Source: Talinum fruticosum (taxonomy: Eukaryota; Streptophyta; Magnoliopsida; Caryophyllales; Talinaceae). Taken from it: DNA of 64,000 bases. Position numbers and translations under genes: made by a program. The stretch covers positions 1,426,001 to 1,490,000 of the forward strand of contig JAITYX010000064.1 of assembly GCA_021018815.1 (NCBI GenBank), read 5' to 3'. The number at the start of each line of letters is the position of its first letter. Position 1 is the first letter of the stretch. The notes under the pieces are model-generated. The model did not search any database. It had not been told where the DNA came from and saw only the letters and a program-made list of their open reading frames with translations. Shown piece by piece: positions 45,294 through 57,949 of the stretch.

Positions 45294-45519
45294 TAGCAAA
45301 TAGGCTAATTTTTCTTTTTTTAATCATTATAAACTGATTCTTGAGGGATTGAGAATTGATTCGCCTCTTATTTGGGGATTCAAATTCCCTTGTTTTGAGG
45401 GAACTTAAAACCTGTAAATTTCAAGTTCCACCTTCAAAATATCCAACCAAACAACTGAAAAGAAACTTGAAATCGGAGGAATCATGTTCCACTCCGGTTT
45501 TGCCCAACCAAACAGGGCC
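44636..45519. mobile_element. Non-autonomous element with GGCCCTGTTTGGT inverted ends (PIF/Harbinger-like)
   Basis: A perfect 13-bp terminal inverted repeat, ggccctgtttggt at 44636 and accaaacagggcc at 45507-45519, continues into weaker inverted similarity (tggaatggaatc / gattcctccg-type sequence). Flanks are tta and ttc, close to the TTA duplication of PIF/Harbinger. The interior is non-coding and holds an (ATT)n run (44824-44951) and an (AAC)n/(AAT)n run (45220-45294). Confidence 0.75.
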
Positions 45520-47500
45520 TTCATGGCTGAACATGTTTTATAACTTTTTAATGTCGAACTTTCACTTAATGTTGTTCACTAACAAAGGTGGGTGTGTTCA
45601 TTAGCTCACTCAAGGTCTTTCACCGTAAAATGTTCAATTTTTCATTACTGAAGGTTGTTCATTACCAGAATTCAATTTGTTCATTTATGCTAATCATCAT
45701 ATGATTGTGTTCATGCTACTCATGCATATGTACATACATTCAATATAAATCAAATGGCCTTCTCTACTAAAAAGGTTGCTGATTTAGGCGAGTAAATCTG
45801 TTCTCCTTTTGGACTTCTTATGTGCCAAATGAGCTCATCAATATTCAAAAGCCGAAATTACAAAAATACAAGAGTATAGTTGAAAAAATCACAGTACAAG
45901 TTCACAAGTAATATACCAATGTCATTTATTCTTCCCTTTTTTGAATTACGCGCAAAATGCTTCCGTCAAGCTTTTATGTTTATTAATAACACAATAACAT
46001 ACAAATACATTAGCGTAAGCGCAGACAACACCAAACATGAATAAAAGAGCTCACAGGTAATGTGGTTGCCACAAACTGGCAACCATGGTAACCACGATAA
46101 TTCTCGGCATATGAACTGTATATGTGTCTTTCTTTGATCTCATCCATTGATTTATTCAAATTATAATTAAAATAATATTTTTAATTAATTATAAAATATC
46201 AGTAAATGAATAGAAAAATATTTTTCTTGAGTAGTGTTTGGATATAAAATTATCACACTTAAGGGAGAAATCAAAATAACAACTATTAAAAATGGCTAAA
46301 TGGTTTTATTTATTCGGGTGAGACAACCATATTTTCCGGCGAGACGTCTATTTTTGCTGACAAGACCTCCATTTTTCGGGCTTGCACATCCTTTCCAACC
46401 ACCGAATTTCACTTTCCGGTGCATGCCTTGAATTTTTGGGCAACCCCGTCGAGGGTTTCCTATTTCTCTGTCGTCTTCAATCTCCACCATGTGTCACTTG
46501 TCTATGTTGCCGCCATCTCCGTCTTCGCCTTTGCCTTCGACCACCAGATCAAGTTATGTGATTTTCCCCCGCATTGGTTGTCGTCAAGATTGTTTGATTC
46601 AACATCCATCGGCAACATAAACGAGCCTAGGCACCGAAGAAGCATTTGGCTAGTTGGTTAAATGTTGTCTTGTCAACCTCTCCACTCAGGTTCAATTCTA
46701 AAGTGGAACAAATTTTCAACATTTGCATGATTATTTGTGGTGGGCATGTGTTTTTGGGTCAAAGACACAGGCTTTGGTACCCCCTTCCTTAGGCCTGTGA
46801 AGGTCTACTGGGTACCCTAAGATAGGGGTCTAATGCACTAGGCACAGGCTTTGGAACAAGTTTTTTAAAAAATTTTTGGCCTTTTGCTTTTTTGGTTGTT
46901 ATTTAGTGTTTTTTTAGTTTCCTATAATTACTCTTAAATGAGAATGAATCACAATATGGCAATTGGAGTTGATGGCAAAGTTTCCAATTAAAAAGATGTG
47001 ATTTGCATTTGTTTGAATCTTCATAAAGACTTTGGAATGTTTTTTTTAAAAAAAAATTAAAATTGGCCTTTTACTTTTTTTGTTTTTTAAAATTTAGTAA
47101 TTTTTTCCTCTTAATAAACCTTATTCCTTGTCCAACTTTAATATATAAATTAAATACCCCTCTTTCTACAGTTTATTAATCTATTCTCAATTTTAATTCA
47201 TATCATCTATCATATATATTGGATACGTCAAATGTCTGCATACAATAATCATAGTGAACTACGGCAAACCTCTTGACTTATATTAGCGAATTTTTGCCAG
47301 CGCTAATCCTTATCAATTGTTGTTATTTTTCAGAATGAATGAAATTTACGTTTCCAAAAGACTTAAAAGAATTAAATTTACCTTTCCAAAAGACTTAAAG
47401 AATTAAATTTTATTAACTTTCTAAAGTCTATAATTAATTTGAGTTTTAAAAATCTTAACTTTGACACATATTTTATAAATAAATGTAATTGTGATTATTT
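45520..47500. other. Intergenic, about 2 kb, nothing firm
   Basis: AT-rich. A phrase of about 60 bases (tttggaa...ttttttaaaaaa...ttggccttttgc/act) occurs at 46852-46915 and again at 47030-47105, a small direct duplication. Short open frames at 46296-46661 have no recognisable features. Confidence 0.5.
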
Positions 47501-47770
47501 CACTATTACAACCTTTTATTACGGGCGTTTTATGACGATTAAAAACGAAAACCGTCCTAAAAATAAGGTGGTCGTATTTTTGTAAATAAGCAATCTTTTA
47601 TTACACCTGTTACTACGATTCTTTCTTTGAACCGTAGTAATAGATCAATATGTCCACCTTTTATTACAGTTCAATGAAAGAATCATAATTATAGGTTTTC
47701 TATTATTGCGGTTCTTTTATTAAACCGTATTGAAAAGTCTGTCAAAGAAAACCTAAAAACTAGAACACTC

Positions 47771-48070
47771 GCTGCCCACCTTCACTATCTGCTATCTATT
47801 CTCACTCTTACTCTTACTCTCCCCCTCCAGTTGCTCTCGTCTCACTTACTCTCTGCTCGTTCTCATCGCCGTCGTTGTCGGTCTCGATCTCCTCCTCGTC
47901 GTTGTCGGTCTCGCTCTCCTCACCGTCGTCTTTCTATCGTTGTCGCTGCTCTCGCTCTCGCCTCTCGCTACCTCTATGGTTGCTGCTCCCTCTCACCTCT
48001 CGCTCACTCTCGCCGTCGCCGTCGTCACTTCCAGTATGCTTCTCTCTCCCTCTCTTATTTTTTGCTTTAG
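47771..48070 (+). other. CT-rich, GC-richer segment, possible first exon of CACTA 2
   Basis: Dense in ctctc, cgtcg and cgccg words, standing out from the AT-rich surroundings. Frames encode Arg/Ser-rich low-complexity sequence. Its place just inside the CACTA end, upstream of the transposase, suits a promoter-proximal leader. No protein is proposed. Confidence 0.4.
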
Positions 48071-48157
48071 GTTATTTGCAAAATTGGTTCGTTGAATTTG
48101 AATGTATTTGCGATACTTAGTTAAATGTTGAGAATGTGGGTAAATGCAGAGGACAAT

Positions 48158-48600
48158 GAATATAAAGAAAATATCGCGATCACCCTTGAATTTGCTTTAA
48201 CGACCCAAGACATAACAGGAACTGGAGTTCCCATGACCCTTATTGTCTTAAACAATAAGGTCGGGTTCACAAGGCAAAATATGGAATCTGTTTGCAACAT
48301 GGGTTGACCCATTAAGAAAGGGAAGAGGGGTAAAGGGTTCATTGGAGAAAAGATGATAAACAATGACAAAATTAGTAATAATTTCCATTGTTTATCACCT
48401 TTTCCTCCAATAAACCCTTTACCCCTATTCCCTTTCTTCGTGGACCAACTCATGTAGCAGATATACTTCATGCTTTGCCTTGTGAACCCCAACCTCATTG
48501 TTAAAAATAACAAGGGTTATTAGAACTCCAATTCCTATTATGTCTTCGGTCGTTAAGCAAATTCAAGGGTGGTCTCGACATTTTCTTCATATTTATTATC
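48158..48600. repeat. Imperfect inverted duplication, arms about 215 bp, almost no spacer
   Basis: The sequence at 48158-48370 is repeated inverted at 48376-48600 at roughly 80% identity by eye. Matching blocks: cacccttgaatttgct / agcaaattcaagggtg, gggtaaagggttcattgga / tccaataaaccctttaccc, and gataaacaatg / cattgtttatc at the centre. A transcript from either strand would fold into one long hairpin. The arms do not look like a known transposon end. Confidence 0.88.
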
Positions 48601-49507
48601 CTCTCGCAATCTGTAAACATAAAAAATCATGTATAGTTTATGATAATGTATAGTTTATGATAATGTATAATACATCAAATGGAGGGAAAAAGGTTATATA
48701 TATACTTAAAAAGGATATTTAACTACTAAAAAAAGAACTTATAACCATTTAAGAAAAAAGATAAATTTAACAACTAAAAAAAAACTTATAACCAAGTAAT
48801 AAAAAGAGGAATTTACTAAATAACCTCTTATTGTTTTCATGTCATTTGATAATGACATGCTTATTTGTATATAATTGTGCTTATTTTACTTATCAATCTA
48901 TGTTGTCATAATTATCTTATGCATTTCATAAGCTTAGAGAACTGGTTCAAAAATTTGTACGTAACAGGTTATCCTAGGTGGCGGTATGTGCATAAATGTA
49001 CGTATAGCGCTCAAGATGTTAGCTTAGTATGTATAAGTTTTTCAATTGTCCGTGTTGGATAATTTGAGAATAATATGATCATAGTTATGTAACTATTATA
49101 ATCTTATCATACTTTTGACAAGATATCATGATGCTAATTTGTGCTCTTGTTCTTCAGGGGTAATTATGATGACGATGGGTTTGATGTGTATGTCCTTACT
49201 TATGTTACCATACAATTAAGTAAGGATATACACATTAGCCATTTTGTCTTCGTATGTTATATTTAAAGAACTAAAGGAAAATGCTGCTGGAATTTTGTCA
49301 AATGTATGATAAGATTTTGCTACATAGCCTAAGGTCATATTATTCTTGAATAAGTTTAGGACCATCTATCCCCGTAAAAAGATCTTAGGCTCATGTCATA
49401 GTATTTGGCATAATATTAATGATGCAAGTACATAGTTTTAGAATTATATGAGGTGAATTGCTTCTCGTGTTTAGGGGTGAGGTACGGATCGAGCATGAGT
49501 TTACAGT
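48601..49507. other. AT-rich stretch between hairpin and transposase
   Basis: Non-coding by eye. It may contain the 5' leader and introns of the transposase gene. Confidence 0.45.
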
Positions 49508-52399
49508 GATAGGCGGAGTGTAGAGTACCGTGATAGTGTTAACGAATTTCTGGAGACTGTTATCAAACATGCAGAAAAATTAAGAGAAGAGTCCATATTT
49601 TGTCCGTGTTTACGGTGTTTAACTCCTCAAGGTTGAGTCCTAAAGTTGTAAAAGGTTACCTATATCAGCATGGATTTGACACATTCTATAAGTTGTGTGT
49701 ATAGCATGAGGAAGAGGAGTCTTTGAATAATAACATAGGAAAAGAGGAAAGGTATGATGAAAATGAAGTTAGTATGGAATTAGAAGATTGAGCTAAAGAC
49801 CTAGTTCGTGACGTAGAAGGTGAATTAGTCGATCAACTGCATGTATTCGAGCAATTGTTAGTTGATTCAGAAAAGCCTCTATACCCGGGGTGTGATGAAT
49901 ATACCTGTTTATTAGTTGCGTTGAGGTTGTTCAGCTTGAAAATAGCTAATAGCTAGAGCGACAAAAGTTTCACGGACTTGCGGAGTGCGCTCAAAGATAT
50001 ATATCTCTTTCCCAACCATACATATGAGGTGAAAATGATGTTATGTCCGATGGTATAAGAAGATACATGCATGCCCCAACGATTGTATATTGTACTGAAA
50101 AAACATTCACATAGACACAAATGTCCTAAATGTGGTGTTACTCGATACAAAATGAAAAACATCGATGGAGAGAGTATTAAGAGAACTCATGTAAAGGTGT
50201 TATGGTACTTACCGATAATACCGAGGTTTAAACGCTTGTTTTCAAGTGCAAATAATGCCAAGAACTTAACATGGAACTCCAACGGAAGAATATCTGATGA
50301 CAAGCTACATCACCATGCGGATTCTCCTTAGTGGAAGAAGATAGATTCATTGTTCTCGAAATTTGGTAGGGAAGCATGGAATCTACGTCTCGGTCTTTGT
50401 ACGGACAGAATAAACCCCCGTGGTGACCTCACTAACAAGCACAACACTTGGCCCGTTCTTTTAGTTGTCTACAACCTACCATCCTCGTTATGTATGAAGC
50501 GGAAGTACATTCTATTCTCAATGCCGATTTATGCGCCTAAACAGCCAGGAAACGATATAGATGTGTACCTGGCGCCTCTTGTTGAAGATCTAAAGCTCTT
50601 GTGGGATAAAAGTGTTTCGGTTTTTAATGCATACCATCAAGAGCAATTTACATTGCGAGTTATGATCTTCACCACAATCAATGACTTCCTTGCATACGAA
50701 AACATGTCCGGCTACACTATCAAAGGCAATAGGGCATGCTCCATTTGAAAAGAGGGCATTTGCTCATATCAGCTTAAGTACGGAAAGAAGACGGCCTATC
50801 TCGGACACCAACTTCCCATCAATATCATAAGAAAAAGAAGGCTTTCAATGGTAAACCCAATATGGATTCTGCTCTAACTCCACTAACAAGACACCAAATT
50901 TATGAACAAATGAAGGATCTTGATGTGGAGTTCGGCAAGCCATACCGATGTCATTCTAAAAACGTGTGTGGAAAACAAGATCAATATTTTTTAATCTTCC
51001 ATATTGGAATGAGTTGTATGTGAGACATAGTCTTGATGTGATGCATATAGAGAAAAACATATGCGAAAGTCTCATTGTCACTCTTTTGAACATACCGGGA
51101 AGACCAAGGATAGAGAAAAAGCAAGACTTGATGTGAATGAAATGGGAATATATGAAGAATTAGTACCACAACCAAAGTGGAAGATAACGTTTTTCCTCCA
51201 CCTTCTTACACATTGAGTAGAAGGGACAAAAACGTTTGTGTGAGACCTTAAAGAAACTCAAAATGCAACAGGGATATTCTTCAAACATCAGTAGACTCAT
51301 TTTGATGTGTGATTATAGACTAGTCGGTCTCAAATCATATGATGTTGAAACATGTCAGACATTCGATTACAAGACTTTACTTCTTTTTCAATGTCATATG
51401 TGGCAAAGTCGTTGATTTGGAGAAATTGGATGATCTTGAGTGCGGCATCATCGTTACATTGTGCCAGCTTGAGATGTACTTCCCACCTTCTTTTTTGATA
51501 TCATGGTGCCCCTAATTGTCCATTTGGTGAGAGAAGTGCGATTCTGTGGCTCGTTTTTTATCGATGGATGTACCCATTTGAACGATTTATGCAAATTCTC
51601 GAAGGGTATGTTAGAAATCGGTACTGACCGAAAGAGTGCATTATTTTGGTTTACACAATTGAGAAGTGTGTTGAGTTCTTCCATGAATACGACCCCCAAA
51701 TGTAAGTTATAGGTACTCCTAAACATCGGTTTATGGGGAACATCGCTAGGCAGGGGAAACTAGGGTTGACGATCCAGACAATCAGTTGGGATTTGAGGGA
51801 TCAGCAGATTTGTATATTCTTCAAAACAGTGATGAAGTGTAGTCGTTCATTGATGAGTACAAGTCTCTCATAAGGAGATAGTACCGAGGAAAAACTGAGA
51901 CGTGGGTACTTGCCAGCATAATCGTACATTTTTTAACTGGTTCAGAGATAGAATTATCATTAGCCAATTAGAAGAATTACGAAGAGATATCTCACAAACT
52001 TTAGTAAGCTTGGCTAAAGGACCCCAGTTGGATGTCATTTCTTACCGTGTGTATGACATCAATAGATTCTCTTTTTATACAAATAGCCAGGATAATAGGA
52101 GAACCGTGCACAATAGTGGGGTCATATTAGAGGCTCATGGACCTCATGTTTCAAGCTCCAAGGACAAACATCCTGCTGTCGCAAAAATGTCATATTACGG
52201 AGTCATAGAGGATATATGTGCGCTAGACTATGCTAACTTCTGTGAGTCTGTTTTCCGTTGTAAATGGGTTGATAATAACAACGGTGTCCGAGTTGATGAG
52301 ATGGGATTCACGATGGTTGATCTTATAACAGAAAGGCATAAAGGGGATCAATTCATTATAGCATCCCAAGCAAGACAAGTACTCTATTTTGAAGACCTA
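49508..52399 (+). pseudogene. CACTA TNP2-type transposase, decayed and truncated
   Basis: Plus-strand blocks in order: transposase-associated domain (49508-49720; DRRSVEYRDSVNEFL, FCPCLRCLTP); pre-core (49800-50060; DSEKPLYPGCDEYTCLL); transposase core (50071-50748; HKCPKCGVTRYK, LRLGLCTDRINPRGDL, APKQPGNDIDVYLAPLVEDL, MSGYTIKGNRACSI); LDVMHIEKNICESLI (51035-51080); DUF4218-like region (51480-51720; FFDIMVPLIVHLVREVRFCG); and DUF4216-like region (51910-52399; AKMSYYGVIEDI, FRCKWVDNNNGVRVD, ASQARQVLYFED). Frames shift several times. The C-terminal domain is cut at 52399 by an LTR start. TNP2 would bind and cut the CACTA ends. Confidence 0.9.
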
Positions 52400-53845
52400 T
52401 GTGATGCCCGAACTTAAAAAAAAAAGTATTAAGCAAAAATATTTAATCAATTCAATAAGTAAATTAATTTGAAGATTTATCAAATTACACATTGTGCCAG
52501 TTAGCTTACATATATGTATTTATTTACAAGATAATCGACAAACAATTTAGTTTGAAATAATATTAGGAGTAAGCTTAGAAAATATTTATTTGGTTTGCTA
52601 TTTGCTTGGATCAAATTAATCTTTAAGTATGATTATCATCCTAAGTTTTAAACATCCAAAACATATCCCTTTCATGACAAAACCTCAGCATTTAGGCCAA
52701 AAATCTGATTGTTTATTCCACTTTTATTTGTCTACTGTTGCACTCTACATCTTTAGCCCCTAGATCCAAGTATCCATGCTTCACAATCATTATTTTCCTC
52801 CAAATTTACTGCACTCCACCTCTTTACACCATGCCTCAATCATCATTGCAGCACCATTCCCTCTTCAAATCAAATACACTCAACCTTTCTACTCCATACT
52901 CTAAATAATTATTGCAACTTTTCCAAATCTGCAGCATAAATAGAAATGCTTGCTCAATTTTTCTTTGCGTACTACTGCTACCTATACCTCTAGCTTCCTA
53001 CCTCCAAGTCTTCATACCTCACAATCATTACACCAACTCCAAGTATGGTACATAAACCAAATATAAGGCTTAAATTAGGGATGTTGGCTCATTTTCTTTG
53101 GAAAGAAAGATCCAACAGCTCCAGAGAGAGAGAGAGAGAGAGAGCAAAAGGAAACATCAAGCTTCAAACTCCTTTATTCCAAGTATCAACCTCCATTGTT
53201 AAACACCTTCACTTAGGATAGAGCCAAGAACAAAGGTCGAGGGGAAGAAGGAAGGTTCAAGAATATAAAGAATAGAAAGAACTTAATACCAATCATCTTC
53301 ATCAATGTGGGTTTCCTTCTCCTCCTCACTGTATATTATTTTCCAACTAAAATGAATTTCATAAGTGTGATTGTGGATCGGCATTGAGTACTAAAAACTT
53401 CATGAAATTGGTGTATGCATGTGTTTTTGGAGCGACTCATTGATATAAACATGCTAGGAGGATGTTAGAAAGGAAAAAAGGAGTAGAAACATTATCATCA
53501 TCATCGACTTGGTTGAACTTCTCTTTTTGTTGTTATAACTTCATGCATGAACATGAAAGTGTACCAACCATGTTTAGATCTTTGTGAAACCATGATTTTG
53601 GTTGATGTTTGAAATATGCTAGTATACTTGGTGTAGTGCTATTAGGAATGAGTGATCGAAAATGTTAGTTCGAGTTTGTCCAAATATTGATTTAAGAATT
53701 ATTTGCCTTGATGTATATTTTAATGGGTTTTATTGAACTAATACGATACTTATAATATTGAAAAACTTATAAAACAAACTTTTATAAATATCCCACAAAG
53801 ATAAAATTCGTAGAAGAAAAGAAAAAGGGTGTTTTGGTGTCACTA

Positions 53846-53972
53846 CCACCCACCACGGGTGCTACCACAGGCTGTGGAGCAGGCCGTGGTGGCCAGCAGT
53901 GGCCAAAATGACCCAAAACACCCACCACGGGTGCTTCCACAGGCAGTGGGGTAGCCTGTGGTGGCCACTAGA
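53846..53972. repeat. Two direct copies of a 73-bp GC-rich unit
   Basis: acccaccacgggtgctacca followed by caggctgtggagcaggccgt (from 53847) recurs with changes from 53919. Confidence 0.85.
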
Positions 53973-54228
53973 AGTCTCCACTAACCATGGGAAGGTCCAT
54001 GGTGGCTTCCAAAGCAAATTTTGGACCCTTACAACCCAGAGGACCTTGTCCCAAGATGCTCATAAACTTTGTATTTTGTGTCGGAAAGCAAGTTTAAGAC
54101 TTGAAGTGCGGTCTCAGGTCTCATCAAGTAATCTAATTAACATATACATAAGGAATGGGAGAGATAGTAATTATTAAGGTTTTGAGAAAATGATTTCTTG
54201 GGTTTGAGCATTTTACTAGTACAAATTT

Positions 54229-55028
54229 AGGAAGGTGACATGGGATTATATTCCGGCCCACGGGTAATAGCTTTCACTCCTAGATCATGAGTCCTTCTCG
54301 GTAGTAAACTTGAATATACGCGTGAGTGGTTCTGAATCCCTGTACTGTGGTAAGTTGGGTCAGCTTACATGCGTCAAAATATAGAATCTAGGAATGTGAC
54401 TTATTCTGGCCTAAGGATAGCGGCTTTCACTCCTAGATTATGAGTCCTCCCGGATATGAAACTTGAGTATATGCGTGAGGGGTTCCGAATCCCTATACCG
54501 TGGTATGTTGGGTCGGCTCACATATGTCGAAATACAAAACCTAGGAAGGTGACTTATTTCGGTCTGAAGGCAACGATTTTCACTCCTAAATCATGAGCCT
54601 TTCCAGGTAGTAAACTTGTGTATACACGTGAGTGGTTCTAAATCCCAATACCGTGGTACATTGGGTCGGCTCACAGGTATCAAAGTACGAAAATCTAAAA
54701 AGGTGACTTATTCCGGCCTACGGGCAGTGGCTTCACTCCTAGATTACGAGTCCTCTCGGATAGGAAACTTGTGTTTACGTGTGAGTGGTTCCGAATCCCT
54801 TTACCGTGATACATTGGGTCAACTCACAGGTGTCGAAATACAAAACCTGGGAAGGTGACTTATTCTGTCTTGAGGGCTACGACTTTCACTTCTAGATCAG
54901 GAGTCTTTCCGGGTAGCAAACTTGTGTATACGCGTGAGTGGTTCCGAATCCCACTATTGTGGTACATTGGGTCGGCTTATAGGCGTCAAAATATGAAAAT
55001 CTAAGAATGTAACTTATTCCGGCCTACG
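54229..55028. repeat. Tandem array, five units of about 154 bp plus a partial
   Basis: Units start at 54229, 54390, 54543, 54697, 54849 and 55003 (partial), so the period is 152-161 bases. Each carries ggtgacttattccggcct, ttcactcctagat, gagtggttccgaatccc and accgtggtacattgggtcgg or variants. Units differ from each other by perhaps 10-20%, so the array is not freshly expanded. Confidence 0.95.
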
Positions 55029-55031
55029 GTC

Positions 55032-55585
55032 AACATGGAGATTGTCTAGCCTATGGGAGACTTGGAAAACCTTGTTGCTGCTAGGAATTGGAATGCAATG
55101 CCTGACTTCATCGTTTTCCTTTTCCAGTTTGATTATGATCCTACCATATTGGTTTGTGTTTTAATACATTGCTCATGGCTATGGCTTTCAGGCAATCCTC
55201 AATGCTATGTCAAATGTCTTCCCTAACTATGAGCATAGACATTGTGCAAGACATGTATATGCAAACTGGAAGAAGACTCATAAGGGGAGGAACTAAAACT
55301 TTTATTTTGGAATGTAGCAAAGGCTTACAACATGAGTGATTTCAAAGAAGCTTTAGAGGCCCTTAAACTAGCTTCTCCCAAGGCAGTAGAGGATTTTCAA
55401 TTCCAAAATCTAAGGTTATTTTGTAGGGCTTTCATGAGAACTGATTCAAAATGTGATGTTGTGGTCAATAACATGGCTGAGACCTTCAACGCATACATTA
55501 TCTAAGCTAGGAATAGGCATTTGATACATATGTTAGAAGACATTAGAGTGGCTTTGATGGAAAGAATGGTTGTGAAAAAATAGGT
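55032..55585 (+). pseudogene. MULE (MuDR-type) transposase, C-terminal part
   Basis: In mixed frames the strand encodes AILNAMSNVFPNYEHRHCAR, HVYANWKKTHKG, FWNVAKAYNMSDFKEALEAL and CDVVVNNMAETFNAYII, followed by HMLEDIRVALMERM. These are conserved blocks after the DDE core of plant MuDR/MULE transposases, including the CxH-type RHCARH. The upstream DDE core is not recognisable in 55032-55180. Stops and shifts break the frame. Confidence 0.85.
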
Positions 55586-55682
55586 AATACATTTGCCTCA
55601 TCAACCCCATGAACAATGTACACAATCAATCTTTTTCAACAGCAGCAACAGCAGCCATATCTAATGAGTCATAATCATCACG

Positions 55683-55904
55683 TCATACCTTCAAACCTTC
55701 TCTCAATTTCATTCCAGGCATTAGATAATAGAACTCTTCAACATTACTAAACCCAATAACCTTTGCTAATCCTTTTGACTCAAAATATGAATACCTATCT
55801 ACATCTACTGGATAAATCTCTGTCTTATCACTATCAACATATTCAACCTCTACTCCATCCACAAATTTACCCCCATGATGTATCTCAGCAGTTATATAAT
55901 CCAT
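55683..55904 (-). pseudogene. MULE-associated N-terminal domain (PB1-like), opposite strand
   Basis: A 73-codon frame starts MDYITAEIHHGGKFVDG and continues with EFYYLMPGMKLREGL, matching the N-terminal PB1-like domain found in many plant MULE transposases (I-H-H-G-G-K-F). It is open but isolated: the following transposase domains are absent on this strand, and the C-terminal MULE piece next door is on the plus strand. Confidence 0.72.
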
Positions 55905-56948
55905 TTCTCAACACCACACTAATGAAACAAAACAAACGAACAAAAACAATGTATTTTTTAGAAAAAGGACAAAAAACCAGCCTCAATTAAACTATAATTA
56001 AAGCACAAACAAAGGATAAAAGCTTACCTTTATCAGCTTCAAAATCGTCAAACTCCAATCTTGATTTCTACCCCTTTTTGTCTAATTCCACTATAAACGC
56101 TTGTGATTTCGTTTCAGACAAAGTTGAACTACGACATCAAACGAGATGATGATCATGATCTTTGATTTTCAATGGTTAAGATCACAAATTAGGATTTTAA
56201 TTTTTTCACTTCAGTGATGGTGAGAGTAAGAGAGAGAGAGAGTAAGTTTCTTTGTCATTATTTTGAGCCTTCTTCTTTAATTAATTTGCAACTAACGGTA
56301 TTGTTTAAGTGGGGATGGGGAGTTATAAGAGAGTAAGAGAGAGAGTAACTGTTGTTGAGGTGTTTAAAATTACTAAACACTTGGCCTAATTTTTTAAAAA
56401 AATTCTCTTTTAATTACACGTGATAAATGCCACCGCCATGTCATGTATCCGGCGAGTCAAACTCGGTGGTGGTATATTAAAATTTATTACATGAAAAGTA
56501 CAGCTCATTCCTAACGTATAGATTAATGGTTTCCAAATATGCCAAAGTTCGGATTATTATATTTCAAAAATCCTATAAATAAACACAAGAAGAATATGTA
56601 TTAATGAATTTTAGGTTAATTACTTAGGTTTGTACACTTACCCCTCAATGAATGGTGTCAAGTAACATCTTCTTTGTCCTGACCATTAGGTCAAAAATGA
56701 ATTTAAATATTTCCTCAAACGTCCGTCCATAGGCTTGAATCTGGACAACGGAATTCAACAGACTCGATTTGCATGATACAAGTCACTTTATGGAGCCACC
56801 GATTACATATTAATTTACATATATAGTTTATAAATGAAAATTGGGAAACATAAATAAGCTTATATATAGTAGCTCACATAATGTCGAGCATAATAACGTC
56901 ACGTCGATCTCTTGCAAATGTAGAAACTGCATTATGTCCTCCTAGAAT
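55905..56948. other. Non-coding stretch up to CACTA element 3
   Basis: A (GA)n patch at 56227-56242 and AT-rich sequence. It probably includes the leader of the minus-strand MULE fragment. Nothing else is recognised. Confidence 0.45.
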
Positions 56949-57949
56949 CACTACCAAAAATCATCAAATTTTCCACTGTAAATTCAGTGGGAAAAATGAA
57001 ATTTTCAGTGGGAAAATGATATTTCCCACTGTTTTCCCACTGAGACCGACAGTGAGTAAAAAGTAAGGGGGTAATTGCAATTTCCCACTGTTTTCATTTT
57101 CAGTGGGAAATTTTTCCACTGTTTATCCACTGTTTCCTTTCCCACGAAATTTTTCCACTGTATATAATATGGTGAACAATTTTCCACTGAACTTATTACA
57201 GTGGGAAAATTCCCACTGCATTGAATACAAGTGGGAAATTTTCCACTGAAGATTTTTAGTGGAAAATTTTCCACTGAAGAGTTTCAATGGAAAATTTTCC
57301 ACTGTGTTATATACAGTGGGAAAATATCCACTGTAGATTCAATGTTAAAACAGTGGAAAACTTTGAATAATTTAACCATACAATCTGCTTGATAGTAGCA
57401 CCAAAAATTTGTATACAACCTGTCAACATTAACAATTCGATGGATTGCTCCATAATTGTAGTACATATCTACATATACAACAAAGATAACTCAAAACTAA
57501 CAAACTATATTGCCAAGCAATCAATAATGTTTAACATCCATGCATATACATTCATAGGTTTAACTACAAACACTTTTACCAAAATATACAACCATACATG
57601 TACATCACTAATGTTAGAAGCAAAAGTTGTGAAATACAACCAAAAGTTAGGTAGTGACACCCTAACTAACATCATCATCATTTAAATGATCACCTTCACC
57701 ATCATTTTCACTATCATTTGACGACTCTAGCACTACTCTAGGTTCCGGAATGCTAGGATGGAGGGTCTTCATAAGCGAGTACCATAGAATCACCCAACCT
57801 CACGGTATGTCAAACCTGCAATGATTTGCATAACAACATAGAATGCAAAAGAATCAACTACATGTAAACTTAAAAAACATGTACAAGATTGTTCATTGAC
57901 CCTTTTAATATAAGATGAAAATATAAAACTGTAAAAACATACACAGCCC

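Larger units (their letters stand above)
52400..55028. mobile_element. Gypsy-type LTR or LTR fragment inserted in the transposase
   Basis: Transposase coding similarity stops exactly where tgtgatgcccgaactt begins, a start like the TGTAACGCCCC of gypsy element B and other chromoviruses. The following 2.6 kb is non-coding, with a (GA)n leader-like stretch (53123-53143) and the tandem array at 54229-55028. No second LTR, internal region or matching target duplication is found, so it is a solo or truncated LTR. The right boundary is uncertain. Confidence 0.55.

Noticed and set aside
46296..46661. Overlapping 64- and 80-codon frames
   Set aside because: No domain, no codon pattern and no supporting splice or start context.
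48121..48513. 130-codon minus-strand frame
   Set aside because: It spans both arms of the inverted duplication, so it is an artefact of the palindromic structure rather than a protein.
50981..51175. Minus-strand 64-codon frame
   Set aside because: It is the shadow of the TNP2 transposase LDVMHIEKN region on the plus strand.
54229..55028. Possible CRISPR-like array
   Set aside because: Units of about 154 bp repeat along their entire length with no unique spacers, and this is plant nuclear DNA.
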